Positions 6,333 through 14,084 of a stretch of 35,063 nt of DNA are shown here, one piece after another. The translations under genes and the position numbers were made by a program. This stretch comes from Planctomycetia bacterium. GTDB lineage: Bacteria; Planctomycetota; Phycisphaerae; Phycisphaerales; SM1A02. A model generated the notes under the pieces. The model saw only the letters and a program-made list of their open reading frames with translations, had not been told where the DNA came from and did not search any database. Numbering within the stretch: the stretch's first letter is position 1; each line of letters begins with the position of its first letter. The stretch is taken from NCBI GenBank assembly GCA_005799495.1, contig SYGP01000009.1, forward strand, positions 1 to 35,063, read 5' to 3'.

Positions 6333-7904
6333 TCAACCGACGGGCAACTTGCCGATCGGTTCAAGCCGAGGGAAGAGCGCGAGCTTGGTGACCGCGCATC
6401 CTGCCGGCATGTGACCGTAGGCGCTTCTGACCTCCCACGGGGAGGCCCGACATGCGTCTCCACCAAATCCATCGGCGAGTGCGCTCATCTTGGAAGGCAT
6501 GAATGGTTCGAGCAGAACCCCTGCGATGCGCACCGTCTGCGCGCACTGGTTGAGGATCGAAGCCAACCGAGGCAAGTTCGCTGGATCCTTCGCGAGCTTG
6601 AAGGGTTCGGTCTCGTTGATCATGGCGTCGATCTGGCGCAGGAGATCGATGCCGCACCGCGCGGCAGCGGCGAGCTCAAACGCATCCATGTGCTCGATCC
6701 ACTGGCGTGTCGCGCTCGTGCATCGCTCAGGCCAAGGACCGCCGCGCTCGGCATCTTCGGGGAGCATTCCCCCGAAGTACTTGCCGATCATCGCACCAAC
6801 GCGACTCGCACAATTGCCGACGGTGTTGACGAGGTCGTTCGTGTATGTCTCATGGAAGTGACGCGCGCTGAAGTCTGCGTCCGTCGTCGTGAGCGGTCCC
6901 TGTGTCGCCATGTACCAGCGCCAGGCATCCAGCCCGTAATGCGCGAAGTATCCCTCAATCGTCGGAAGATCGATGAAGTTGTTCAGCGACTTCGACATCT
7001 TCTGACCATCCGCGATCCAGAAACTGTGTGCATGAATCCGCTTGGGCAGCGGCATCTCGAGCGCCATCAGGAGGGCGGGCCAGATGACCGCATGGAACCA
7101 CAGGATTTCCTTGCCGATCACATGGAAGTCGGCGGGCCAATGACACGCGCGATCGCGTGCGGCGTCGCCATCGGGTTCGCCGAGCCCAAGCGCGGTGATG
7201 TAGTTGAACAGTGCATCGATCCAGACATAGATCACATGCTGTGGGTTGTCTGGGAACGGAATGCCCCAGGTGAAGTTGGTGCGCGTGATCGGTACATCCT
7301 GCAGCCCCTCGCGCAGGCGCCCGAGTACTTCATTCTGCCGCGCGGATGGCTGTACGAATTTCGGGTGGTCGGCGAAGTGCTGCTGCAGACGATCTTGGAA
7401 GGCACTCAGGCGGAAGTAGTAGTTCTGCTCGGTGGCTCGCACGAGCGGGCGCCCGGTCATCGGGCTTTGGTAGTTCAGTTCCTTCGCCTTGGTCTCGGTG
7501 TAGTACTCCTCTTGTCCCTCGTCGTACCAGCCCTCAAAGGTGCCGAGATAGACGCTCCCACCCTCGTGCAGCCGCTTCACCAATGCCTGCACCTGACGCT
7601 CATGTCGCGGTTCGGTGGTGCGGATGAAGTCGTCGTTCGAAAGTCCGAAGAGACTCATGACGCGCTTGAACTCGGCTGCATTCTCGTCCGCAAGCGCACG
7701 CGGAGTGATTCCCCGTGCAGCGGCGCTCTTCTCGACCTTCACGCCATGTTCATCCGTGCCTGTCAGGAAGAACACGCATTGCCCGCGCAAGCGCATGGCG
7801 CGCGCCCAGACATCGCACAGCGTTGTTGTGTAGGCGTGCCCGATGTGCGGGCGATCGTTCACGTAGTAAATCGGCGTCGTGATGGTTGCATGCTTCGCGG
7901 ACAT
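6333..7904 (-). CDS. metG: Methionyl-tRNA synthetase
   Basis: This class I synthetase charges tRNA-Met. The 523-residue product has the HIGH motif in DRPHIGHAYTT (residues 20-23), GTDEHG, and KMSKS in IADGQKMSKSLNN, followed by the helical anticodon-binding domain. The connective region GWYDEGQEEYYTETKAKE lacks the four cysteines of zinc-binding MetRS, so it is the zinc-free subtype. No C-terminal EMAP-like tRNA-binding domain is present, which fits the length. The minus-strand start is ATG 7904 without a Shine-Dalgarno sequence; TACCAT (7921-7916) 11 nt upstream is a possible -10. The upstream neighbour is 45 nt away on the same strand. Confidence 0.96.
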   Translation of the reverse strand: MSAKHATITTPIYYVNDRPHIGHAYTTTLCDVWARAMRLRGQCVFFLTGTDEHGVKVEKSAAARGITPRALADENAAEFKRVMSLFGLSNDDFIRTTEPRHERQVQALVKRLHEGGSVYLGTFEGWYDEGQEEYYTETKAKELNYQSPMTGRPLVRATEQNYYFRLSAFQDRLQQHFADHPKFVQPSARQNEVLGRLREGLQDVPITRTNFTWGIPFPDNPQHVIYVWIDALFNYITALGLGEPDGDAARDRACHWPADFHVIGKEILWFHAVIWPALLMALEMPLPKRIHAHSFWIADGQKMSKSLNNFIDLPTIEGYFAHYGLDAWRWYMATQGPLTTTDADFSARHFHETYTNDLVNTVGNCASRVGAMIGKYFGGMLPEDAERGGPWPERCTSATRQWIEHMDAFELAAAARCGIDLLRQIDAMINETEPFKLAKDPANLPRLASILNQCAQTVRIAGVLLEPFMPSKMSALADGFGGDACRASPWEVRSAYGHMPAGCAVTKLALFPRLEPIGKLPVG

Positions 7905-7949
7905 GGGCGGGCGCGATGGTAGGAAGAGCGCGCGTTCCGCGCGGCTGAA

Positions 7950-8576
7950 TCAGGGTGCACCAAGCGTGTTGCGAAGCTGCTCAAGCACTTCGGCGCTCGC
8001 CGCACGGTAGATGACCAGCATCTCGCCATTCGAGTAGGCCAGCGTCGCGGCGGACGCAGGATCGGTTTCATCATCCACTTCCGCGAAGGTCTGCGATGAC
8101 ATCAATGATTCGGCGCGACCGTAGGTATCGAATGTCACAAAGCGCCCATGATCTGGCGTGAAAAACAGCAGCAGGAACCGATCCGCCTGATCGCCGTCGC
8201 GCTCGTAGAGCAACCCGCCTCCGCCCGCGCATCCAGGCAGATCAATCGGCCCTCCGATGACGGGGACGAACCCGCTCGGAGCGAGATCGGGAGGTCGCCA
8301 CGAACCGCCCGTCGTCGACCGCACGAGTTCCGCGATGTCCGACGATGTTGGGCCTGCCGCATCCGGTGAGCGGTGGATCGCATCGAGCTGCATGGCGACT
8401 TGCATCTGCCGAAGGGCATCGAGCACCTCGCCGAGCGGGACCAGATTGCCCGAGGGGCGTTCATCGAGACGCCGTCCATAAATACCCACAAGAATCGCCG
8501 CGCAGACAAGCAGGATCGCCACGGAAAGCGCCACGGGATGGAACGACTTTCGTTCATCACCGATGCGGACTCGCAT
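7950..8576 (-). CDS. Membrane-anchored protein, unknown function
   Basis: From ATG 8576 this is a 208-residue protein with a short basic N-terminus (MRVRIGDERKSFHPVA), one transmembrane helix (LSVAILLVCAAILVGIYG) and a soluble domain outside. The topology resembles membrane-tethered anti-sigma factors, but no zinc-binding N-terminal module or sigma gene is nearby, so this is only a resemblance. The domain contains FLLLFFTPDHGRFVTFDTYG and ends VLEQLRNTLGAP. The start at 8642 would extend over the divergent gene and is less likely. It is 24 bp from, and divergent to, the gene at 8601. It probably shares a transcript with metG. Confidence 0.65.
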   Translation of the reverse strand: MRVRIGDERKSFHPVALSVAILLVCAAILVGIYGRRLDERPSGNLVPLGEVLDALRQMQVAMQLDAIHRSPDAAGPTSSDIAELVRSTTGGSWRPPDLAPSGFVPVIGGPIDLPGCAGGGGLLYERDGDQADRFLLLFFTPDHGRFVTFDTYGRAESLMSSQTFAEVDDETDPASAATLAYSNGEMLVIYRAASAEVLEQLRNTLGAP

Positions 8577-8583
8577 GCATGCA

Positions 8584-8593
8584 GTTGTACACT
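8584..8593. promoter_or_regulatory. Overlapping divergent -10 elements for the 8576 (-) and 8601 (+) genes
   Basis: On the plus strand TACACT (8588-8593) ends 7 nt before ATG 8601. On the minus strand TACAAC (8589-8584) ends 7 nt before ATG 8576. The two hexamers overlap in ten base pairs of a 24-bp intergenic region, so polymerase binding in one direction should exclude the other. Neither gene has a Shine-Dalgarno sequence. Confidence 0.5.
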
Positions 8594-8600
8594 TTGTGGC

Positions 8601-10526
8601 ATGTTTGTTCTTGTTCTGCTTTCTGCGGTCGTTGCACAGCAAGCGCTCGATGGGAATCTCCAGCGCGGCGGTGGTTCCGTGCTCGACTCTCGGGTCAACC
8701 CTGGTGGCAATCAGCGTGTGGCACAGCAGGACTACCGTTCGCGCAATCTCATCGTCACGGGCGATGTCACCGCTGGAAGGGGCTTCCGAGGTTCGGTGGG
8801 CTATGTCGCCGAGGATGATTTTCGCGGGGCGACATCGGGCGTCGCCACGCGGGATTTTCGCGCCTATACCGCGAATACGAGCGCGTCAGCCCTCGCATCG
8901 ATCCCGGTGAACGATCGCTACAGTCTCGCGACGGCCATCAGCGCTCAGCCATACCTGCGGGACTACTGGAGTACCAATCCCACGGGCGTGACGGGGCGCG
9001 TGGGTGATGCCCGCGCAAACACAGTGGGACCCCAGACGCAGCTGGTCACCTTTGACCGCAACTTTGCATCGACCATCTCGCGTGCCGAGGCGGCAGATCA
9101 ACGCATTGATCGCGACATGAAGACGCGTCGCGGTTCGATTGTTGCCGACATCGGGTCGATCTACAGTCCCGCCACCATCTCGATGACGCGTGATGCGCAG
9201 CAACGGCCTGTGCGTCTCGTGTCGAGCCCGTTTACGGGTGTCCTTGGTGTTCCCGATGGAGACCTGATCGAGTCGCTTCAGTACGGCGTCTACGGCAGTG
9301 CTCTGCTGCGTGATGATCTGCGGTCGGGTCGGACGGATGGGCGCAAGATGGTTCGGTCGTATCTCTCTGGAATCGTTCCTGAGCAAACACGCGTGCCATC
9401 GCAGGCGCCAGACACTCGCCTCGACACGCGCACTCAGCCGAGCGGAGCATCCGCAATCCGCGCTGCGGAGCAGCAGCCATCGTCTGGCGTGCAGCAGCAA
9501 TCGACGCTGACGACATCCGCTGGAGCAGGGCGGCAGCGACTCATCCTCGAGCAACGCACCCCATATGACCGCGTGCTCGCGAGCAGCACGCGACGCACGC
9601 TCCGTGCGCAGGGGAAACAGGTCGCGGACAGCGGCGACATTTCCCTGGAAGAGTTGCAACAACTCGGGACGGTGAGTGTGGCGGTACGGCAGGGGCTTGA
9701 TCTCAAGCCGCCGATGCCCGTGGATGCAACGGAACAACTGCTTGGCAAGACCGGTGCGACCAAGGATGCGACGACGCTCCTGCCGAGCAATGCCACAAGC
9801 GGAGGCGCGGCGGGCGAATCGACTCCAGACGGTGCCGCCACGGGGCTTGGGGATGGGACGGGCAAGAAGAGCAAGGGCGATGCGGCACAATCGGATCGGC
9901 CGTTGACACCTGAGGAGGCGTACTTGATTCTTGCGCACGGCGAGACCATCAGCCAACTGGATGGCGGTTCAAAGGAGGCGCTCGATTGCTTGCTTCGCCT
10001 GGGCGATGATTCGATGCGGAAAGGTCGCTTCTTCTCGGCGGAAAAGGAGTTCATTGCCGCATCGCAGATCGCGCCCGCGAATGTGTTGCCGCTCGCGGGC
10101 GTGGTGAATGCGCAGGTCGCAGCTGGACTGCAGATGTCCGCGTCCGTCACGATGCGACGCCTGTTCATCAACTGGCCCGAGATGATTGATACGCGGTACG
10201 CGCTGGATCTTCTGGGCGGTGAAGCTCGACTCCGCACCATCGCTTCGGAGTGCGTCACGCGCAGCGAGGGGTCGCGTAGTGCGGGCGATTACGGTTTGGT
10301 CGCCGCATGGATCGGTCACCAGTTGTCAGACCGAGAGCTTGTGAAGAATGGGCTTGAGATTCTTGCGCGGAGCCCCAATGACGCTGAGCTCTTGCGCGCA
10401 CTTCGCACCATCTGGCTTCGAACCACGAACGATGTGCCGATCTTGCCGCAACCGGCGCCGCCCGCGCCAGTCGCGCCGCCCGCGCCGGAAGTAACGCCAG
10501 CCGCTGCACCTCCAGCGGCGCCCTGA
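8601..10526 (+). CDS. Large secreted protein with TPR-like C-terminal region, unknown function
   Basis: This 641-residue protein has a signal peptide (MFVLVLLSAVVAQQALD). The first 300 residues are Arg/Ser/Thr/Asn-rich with no recognised fold. A low-complexity Gln/Ser/Thr/Ala linker follows. A helical part of roughly 150 residues (PLTPEEAYLILAHGE, then GDDSMRKGRFFSAEKEFIAASQIAPANVLPLAG) resembles tetratricopeptide repeats. The C-terminus is a Pro/Ala-rich tail (PAPPAPVAPPAPEVTPAAAP). It may be a cell-envelope scaffold, but no function can be assigned. Longer in-frame starts from 8373 run antisense to the neighbour and are rejected. The stop is 9 bp from the convergent metF stop. Confidence 0.78.
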   Translation: MFVLVLLSAVVAQQALDGNLQRGGGSVLDSRVNPGGNQRVAQQDYRSRNLIVTGDVTAGRGFRGSVGYVAEDDFRGATSGVATRDFRAYTANTSASALASIPVNDRYSLATAISAQPYLRDYWSTNPTGVTGRVGDARANTVGPQTQLVTFDRNFASTISRAEAADQRIDRDMKTRRGSIVADIGSIYSPATISMTRDAQQRPVRLVSSPFTGVLGVPDGDLIESLQYGVYGSALLRDDLRSGRTDGRKMVRSYLSGIVPEQTRVPSQAPDTRLDTRTQPSGASAIRAAEQQPSSGVQQQSTLTTSAGAGRQRLILEQRTPYDRVLASSTRRTLRAQGKQVADSGDISLEELQQLGTVSVAVRQGLDLKPPMPVDATEQLLGKTGATKDATTLLPSNATSGGAAGESTPDGAATGLGDGTGKKSKGDAAQSDRPLTPEEAYLILAHGETISQLDGGSKEALDCLLRLGDDSMRKGRFFSAEKEFIAASQIAPANVLPLAGVVNAQVAAGLQMSASVTMRRLFINWPEMIDTRYALDLLGGEARLRTIASECVTRSEGSRSAGDYGLVAAWIGHQLSDRELVKNGLEILARSPNDAELLRALRTIWLRTTNDVPILPQPAPPAPVAPPAPEVTPAAAPPAAP

Positions 10527-10535
10527 ATCCGCGCT

Positions 10536-11441
10536 TTATTTCCGCAGCGCGTCGGTCGTCGAGACCCCAAGATTCTCGTAGATACGCCGCGTCGCGTCGC
10601 TTTTGTTGAGCGTGTAGAAGTGGATGCCGCGCACACCGCTGTCGAGCAGTTGCCTGCACTGCTCCGTTGCCCAGTGAATGCCAACACGCGCGACCGCTTC
10701 TTCATCACCCTCCGCGCGGCGGATCGCCCGCAGAAGCGGCGCAGGAAAACGAGTCCCCGCCGCCAAGTCGGCCATGCGCCGCAAACCTGTCACGGAAGTG
10801 ATCGGCATGATGCCCGCAAGCAGCGGGACTTTGATGCCTGCAATCTCGCAACGCTCCCGCCAGTCCATGAACGCATGGTTGTCAAAGAAGAGCTGTGAGA
10901 TCACCAGGTCTGCACCGGCCTCGCACTTTGCCTTCAGGTGATCCATCTGCGTCAATGTGTTGGGTGTCTGTGGGTGTCCCTCGGGATATCCGGCAACGGC
11001 AATTCCGAAGCCCTTGCCGCCCTGGACGCGAGAAGCTGGGAACTCCTTCACGCGCCTCACAAGATCCGACGCATATCGAAAGTCCCCGCCAAAATCGCTG
11101 GTGCCAGCGGGCGGATCGCCGCGCAGCGCAAGGATGTTTGCGACACCCGACACCGCATATCGCTCCAAGATGCTTTGGATGTCGTGGGCGGTGTGATTGA
11201 CGCAGGTCAGGTGGGGCATCGCCTCAAGCCCTGTCTCATGCTTGATTCGCACGACCAGATCATGCGTGAACTGCCGAGTCGAACCCCCTGCGCCATAGGT
11301 GACGGACACGAAGGATGGCTTCAGCTTGCCGAAGTCGGCGATCGTGCCGAAGAGGGCGTTCCAACCGCCTTCAGATTTGGGTGGGAAAAACTCGAAACTC
11401 GCGGTGAAAGAGTCGCGCGCGAGCACATCGCTCAGGTGCAT
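10536..11441 (-). CDS. metF: 5,10-methylenetetrahydrofolate reductase
   Basis: MetF reduces methylene-THF to methyl-THF with FAD, supplying methyl groups for methionine synthesis. The 301-residue product has the expected TIM-barrel landmarks: SFEFFPPKSEGG (N-terminal Glu), VSVTYGAGGSTR, LRGDPP, VAGYPEGHP, KCEAGADLVISQLFFD and GIMPITS. Length is normal for bacterial MetF. The ATG at 11441 (minus) lacks a Shine-Dalgarno sequence, but TAGCCT lies 6 nt upstream. It is divergent from rex with a 50-bp gap, so the two promoters sit side by side; no palindromic Rex operator is visible there. Confidence 0.96.
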   Translation of the reverse strand: MHLSDVLARDSFTASFEFFPPKSEGGWNALFGTIADFGKLKPSFVSVTYGAGGSTRQFTHDLVVRIKHETGLEAMPHLTCVNHTAHDIQSILERYAVSGVANILALRGDPPAGTSDFGGDFRYASDLVRRVKEFPASRVQGGKGFGIAVAGYPEGHPQTPNTLTQMDHLKAKCEAGADLVISQLFFDNHAFMDWRERCEIAGIKVPLLAGIMPITSVTGLRRMADLAAGTRFPAPLLRAIRRAEGDEEAVARVGIHWATEQCRQLLDSGVRGIHFYTLNKSDATRRIYENLGVSTTDALRK

Positions 11442-11447
11442 GGCGAG

Positions 11448-11453
11448 AGGCTA
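11448..11453 (-). promoter_or_regulatory. Putative -10 element (TAGCCT) for leaderless metF
   Basis: Read on the minus strand, TAGCCT ends 6 nt before the metF ATG, so the transcript is predicted to begin at or beside the start codon. Confidence 0.5.
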
Positions 11454-11471
11454 TCAGCGCGCTGTCTGACC

Positions 11472-11477
11472 TAGACT
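11472..11477 (+). promoter_or_regulatory. Putative -10 element (TAGACT) for rex
   Basis: TAGACT ends 14 nt before the rex ATG, predicting a very short leader of about 8 nt. Its neighbour on the other strand, the metF hexamer, is 18 bp away. Confidence 0.45.
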
Positions 11478-11491
11478 TTCACGGGGTAGCC

Positions 11492-12178
11492 ATGGACCGC
11501 GTGATTCCCAAGCCGACCGCCAAGCGTCTGAACATCTATGCACGCGAAGTGCAGTTGATGATCGATCAGGGCAAGCAGAAGGTCAGTTCGACCGATCTGG
11601 GAAATCGTGTCGGCGTCAAGAGCAATCAAGTCCGCAAGGATCTCGCGTATCTCGCCCGTGACGAGGTTGCGGGCGACCATGGGCGAGCGGGCATCGGGTA
11701 TGACTGCGAGAGGCTGCTGGGAGGGCTCGAGAAGCTTGTCGGTGCGCAGAAACGCTGGTCGCTGGCGCTCGTTGGCGTTGGCAACATTGGACGCGCACTC
11801 CTGTCCTACGCATCCTTCGATGAAGAGGGCTATCCCATCGCGGCGGTCTTCGATGCCAACGAGAAGATGGTCGGCAAGCGGATAGGGCGCTGGGAAGTTC
11901 AGCCGATTGCGCAGCTCACTCGAACCGTGAAGTCCCGCAGGATTCCCATTGGGATCCTCGCGGTGCCTCGGGAAGCGGCGCAAGGATTGGCGGATCAACT
12001 GTGTGCCGTCGGGGTCGTCGGTCTTCTAAACTTTGCGCCCATGCAGCTCACCGTCCCGTCGCATGTTGTCGTTGCGAACATTGATCTCACCATCACCCTG
12101 AAGCAACTGTCGATGGACATCGCAGCAAGGGATGGCAGCGATCGCACGAACCCTCGCCGCCGCAGGGAGCGCCCTTGA
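11492..12178 (+). CDS. rex: Redox-sensing transcriptional repressor Rex
   Basis: Rex is a dimeric repressor that senses the NADH/NAD+ ratio and releases DNA when NADH rises. The 228-residue product has an N-terminal winged helix (IPKPTAKRLNIYAREVQLM, then VSSTDLGNRVGVKSNQVRKDLAYL) and a C-terminal Rossmann domain (LALVGVGNIGRALLSY). The late motif LLNFAPMQLTVP and the final VVVANIDLTITLKQL are typical. It ends in a basic tail (RRRRERP). Two lipoprotein genes are coupled downstream, an unusual pairing. No intact TTGTGA-N-TCACAA site was found in the window, so its targets are elsewhere. Confidence 0.95.
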   Translation: MDRVIPKPTAKRLNIYAREVQLMIDQGKQKVSSTDLGNRVGVKSNQVRKDLAYLARDEVAGDHGRAGIGYDCERLLGGLEKLVGAQKRWSLALVGVGNIGRALLSYASFDEEGYPIAAVFDANEKMVGKRIGRWEVQPIAQLTRTVKSRRIPIGILAVPREAAQGLADQLCAVGVVGLLNFAPMQLTVPSHVVVANIDLTITLKQLSMDIAARDGSDRTNPRRRRERP

Positions 12179-12822
12179 AAGTCGCGCGTCCAATCGGGCT
12201 CGGGGCTGCGGTGGGTGCTGCGGTGTGGGCTGCGATCACGATCGGCTGTTCATCGGCGCGCGTGATGATGCCGACGGACAATGATGGACTTCGCCGCGAG
12301 GTGCAGGGGCTCCGTGAACAGGTGTCGGCGCTCGAAGCGCAGCGAATGGAGTTGCAGCAGCAGTTGGCGGCTGCGACGAAACCCGTGGCCGAAGCCGGGT
12401 CGATCGATGCGCAAGTGGCCGAGGCAACGCCACAACTCGTCTCTCTCACCGTGGAGGCGGGAAGCCACTTTCTGTCGAAGCCCTCGGCGAATGGGGGGCC
12501 AACTTGTGAGGCGGTGATCTATCTGAAGCCGACGGATGGACGCGGTCGATTCATGCAGATTGTTGGACGCGCGCGCGCGAGTGCGTTCCAGTTGCATGCA
12601 GACGGGCGGGTGGTGAATCTGGGAACGGCACAGTGGGATCCGATTGAGGTACGCGACGCATGGCGCGACGGGATCTTTGGCGCCCACTACACCCTTCGGC
12701 TGCCCCTGACGGCGGAGGGGTGGAGTTGCGGCGGGGCGCCCGTGACCGTTCGGGTCGAGTTCACCAGCCAGCCGGATGGTCGTACCTTCTCGGCGCAGCG
12801 TGAAATGCCCTTCCAGCAATGA
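12175..12822 (+). CDS. Putative lipoprotein with coiled coil, unknown function
   Basis: From TTG 12175, which overlaps the rex stop (TTGA), this is a 215-residue product. GGGAG lies about 6 nt upstream and supports the start. The N-terminus is basic, then a hydrophobic segment (GAAVGAAVWAAITIGC) ends in a lipobox-like IGC. Residues around 40-65 form a predicted coiled coil (LRREVQGLREQVSALEAQRMEL). The C-terminal domain appears beta-rich and contains AEGWSCGGAPVTVRVEF. No family recognised. The overlap implies translational coupling with rex, so its level should follow Rex. Confidence 0.72.
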   Translation: MKVARPIGLGAAVGAAVWAAITIGCSSARVMMPTDNDGLRREVQGLREQVSALEAQRMELQQQLAAATKPVAEAGSIDAQVAEATPQLVSLTVEAGSHFLSKPSANGGPTCEAVIYLKPTDGRGRFMQIVGRARASAFQLHADGRVVNLGTAQWDPIEVRDAWRDGIFGAHYTLRLPLTAEGWSCGGAPVTVRVEFTSQPDGRTFSAQREMPFQQ

Positions 12823-13103
12823 CATCGAACCCGTCCCAACTGAACGAAAGCGCGGCCCGTGAAGCGTGGCGGGTGACCACAAGCAGTAGTGGTCGCCGCG
12901 TGTGCCTACCGCGATTGGTCGTGGCCATTGGACTCACGGCGACACTCGCAGGTTGTCAGCGACCACTCTTCAATGACAAGGATCCGCGCTCACAGTTCGA
13001 CACCTACGACAAACTTCGACAGCAGAATCAATCGCTGCTCGTGCCGGATGAGTTCGGCAATCCGCAGCCAGCGCTCCGCGCGCGACTCTCTCCGCAGTCC
13101 TGA
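12819..13103 (+). CDS. Small putative lipoprotein
   Basis: This 94-residue protein has a 30-residue polar N-terminus, then a hydrophobic segment with a good lipobox (LTATLAGC), then a short mature part (QRPLFNDKDPRSQFDTYDKL) ending in an Arg/Pro-rich tail. The ATG overlaps the upstream stop by 4 nt (ATGA), so it is the third gene of a rex operon. The long polar stretch before the hydrophobic core is unusual for a signal peptide and could mean a later start. No family recognised. Confidence 0.65.
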   Translation: MTSNPSQLNESAAREAWRVTTSSSGRRVCLPRLVVAIGLTATLAGCQRPLFNDKDPRSQFDTYDKLRQQNQSLLVPDEFGNPQPALRARLSPQS

Positions 13104-13148
13104 ATTCTGCGCGGTTTCCTTCACATCTTGAGTGCGGTCATCCGATAG

Positions 13149-13169
13149 AGAGAGTCGAAAGGACTCTCT
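13149..13169 (+). promoter_or_regulatory. Hairpin sequestering the ribosome binding site of the amidase gene
   Basis: AGAGAGTC (13149-13156) and GACTCTCT (13162-13169) form a perfect 8-bp stem with loop GAAAG. The purine-rich ribosome-binding sequence AAAGGA spans the loop and the 3' arm, and the GTG start at 13170 is the next base. Folding should reduce ribosome access. Confidence 0.45.
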
Positions 13170-13904
13170 GTGCCGAACGCATCCACGATGTCATCGATCA
13201 AGTCGCCGCGCAACACGAAGTCATCCAAGAGGGGCGTGCAGCGCCGTCTCACCGTGTGGGCGAGTTTCGCCGCAGCGATGACAGCCGTGGCAGGGATCCT
13301 GGTGATCGCTGACGCCGGTGCGCCGAACATCGAGGCGGCGGTCAGCCCGACCCTCGTCGGTCATGGGGCGAACTCTCAGGCGATGCCGCTGATCGTTCCG
13401 CGCGAGGCGAGCGAGGTTGCGGGTCGTTGGCAAGCGATTGTGATTCACCACTCGGGTACTCCAGCGGGCGATGCGGTGACGCTTGGGCGCCAGCATGTGT
13501 CGGCTGGTCTGAGCGGACTCGGCTATCACTTTGTTATCGGAAACGGGCAGGGTTTGGGCGATGGGCTCGTCGATGTTGGCTATCGCTGGTCTCAGCAGTT
13601 GCCGGGCGCCCATGTGGCATCGGCGCCTGCAAGCACAAGCGGGGACCCTACGCGTGTCGGGCTCTCGAAGTCCGATGCGGAGCGTTACAACCGCCATGCC
13701 ATCGGTATCTGTTTGATCGGCAACGGAAACCGCCGCGAGTTCACCGACCGACAGCTGAACGAGCTGGTGAACCTCGTCCGCGCGCTTCAGGAGCGGCACG
13801 GCATCCCCGCTTCGGCCATCCACCTTCACTCGGATCTCGCGAGTGTTCCAAGTCCAGGAACGCACTTCCCAACGGCGCGATTCGAGTCGCAGATTCGGCG
13901 CTGA
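13170..13904 (+). CDS. N-acetylmuramoyl-L-alanine amidase / PGRP-like protein
   Basis: The 244-residue product matches the Amidase_2 fold, a zinc amidase that cuts the lactyl-peptide bond in peptidoglycan. An N-terminal basic stretch and one transmembrane or signal segment (VWASFAAAMTAVAGILVIADAG) place the domain outside the cytoplasm. The domain shows WQAIVIHHSGTP, LGYHFVIGNGQGLGDG, VGYRWSQQLPGAH, IGICLIGNGNRREFT and HSDLASVPSPGTHFP, covering the usual zinc-ligand positions. The GTG start has AAAGGA about 7 nt upstream, inside a hairpin; ATG 13188 is the alternative. Planctomycetes have thin peptidoglycan, so an amidase is expected. Confidence 0.85.
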   Translation: MPNASTMSSIKSPRNTKSSKRGVQRRLTVWASFAAAMTAVAGILVIADAGAPNIEAAVSPTLVGHGANSQAMPLIVPREASEVAGRWQAIVIHHSGTPAGDAVTLGRQHVSAGLSGLGYHFVIGNGQGLGDGLVDVGYRWSQQLPGAHVASAPASTSGDPTRVGLSKSDAERYNRHAIGICLIGNGNRREFTDRQLNELVNLVRALQERHGIPASAIHLHSDLASVPSPGTHFPTARFESQIRR

Positions 13905-14000
13905 GGGGTTTCTGCGAGCGAGTGGGGGGGCGATGAAAATCGCGGAGAATCTTCGAATCCTTCGGCTCGACTTTGCTTTCTTCCGGCTGCGGCAAGTTTG

Positions 14001-14006
14001 TACACT
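14001..14006 (+). promoter_or_regulatory. Putative -10 element (TACACT) upstream of the kinase
   Basis: TACACT lies 78 nt before the kinase ATG and 10 nt before a GTG that opens an 18-codon ORF (14017-14073). The kinase transcript would thus have a leader of about 70 nt. Confidence 0.35.
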
Positions 14007-14084
14007 CCTTTTTGGCGTGACCTCGGGGTTGAGGCTTTCCGCGCAGGACTCGGTTCGATCCACTACTTGTTGACTGTTTTCTTC

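Noticed and set aside
6182-6472. Minus-strand frame of 96 codons near the inverted repeat, considered as a transposase remnant
   Set aside because: It overlaps the end of metG in another frame and shows no Y1 transposase motif (no HUH or catalytic Tyr context).
10500-10519. 7-bp GC hairpin at the end of the 8601 gene
   Set aside because: It lies within the coding sequence and has no U-tract, so it is not a credible terminator.
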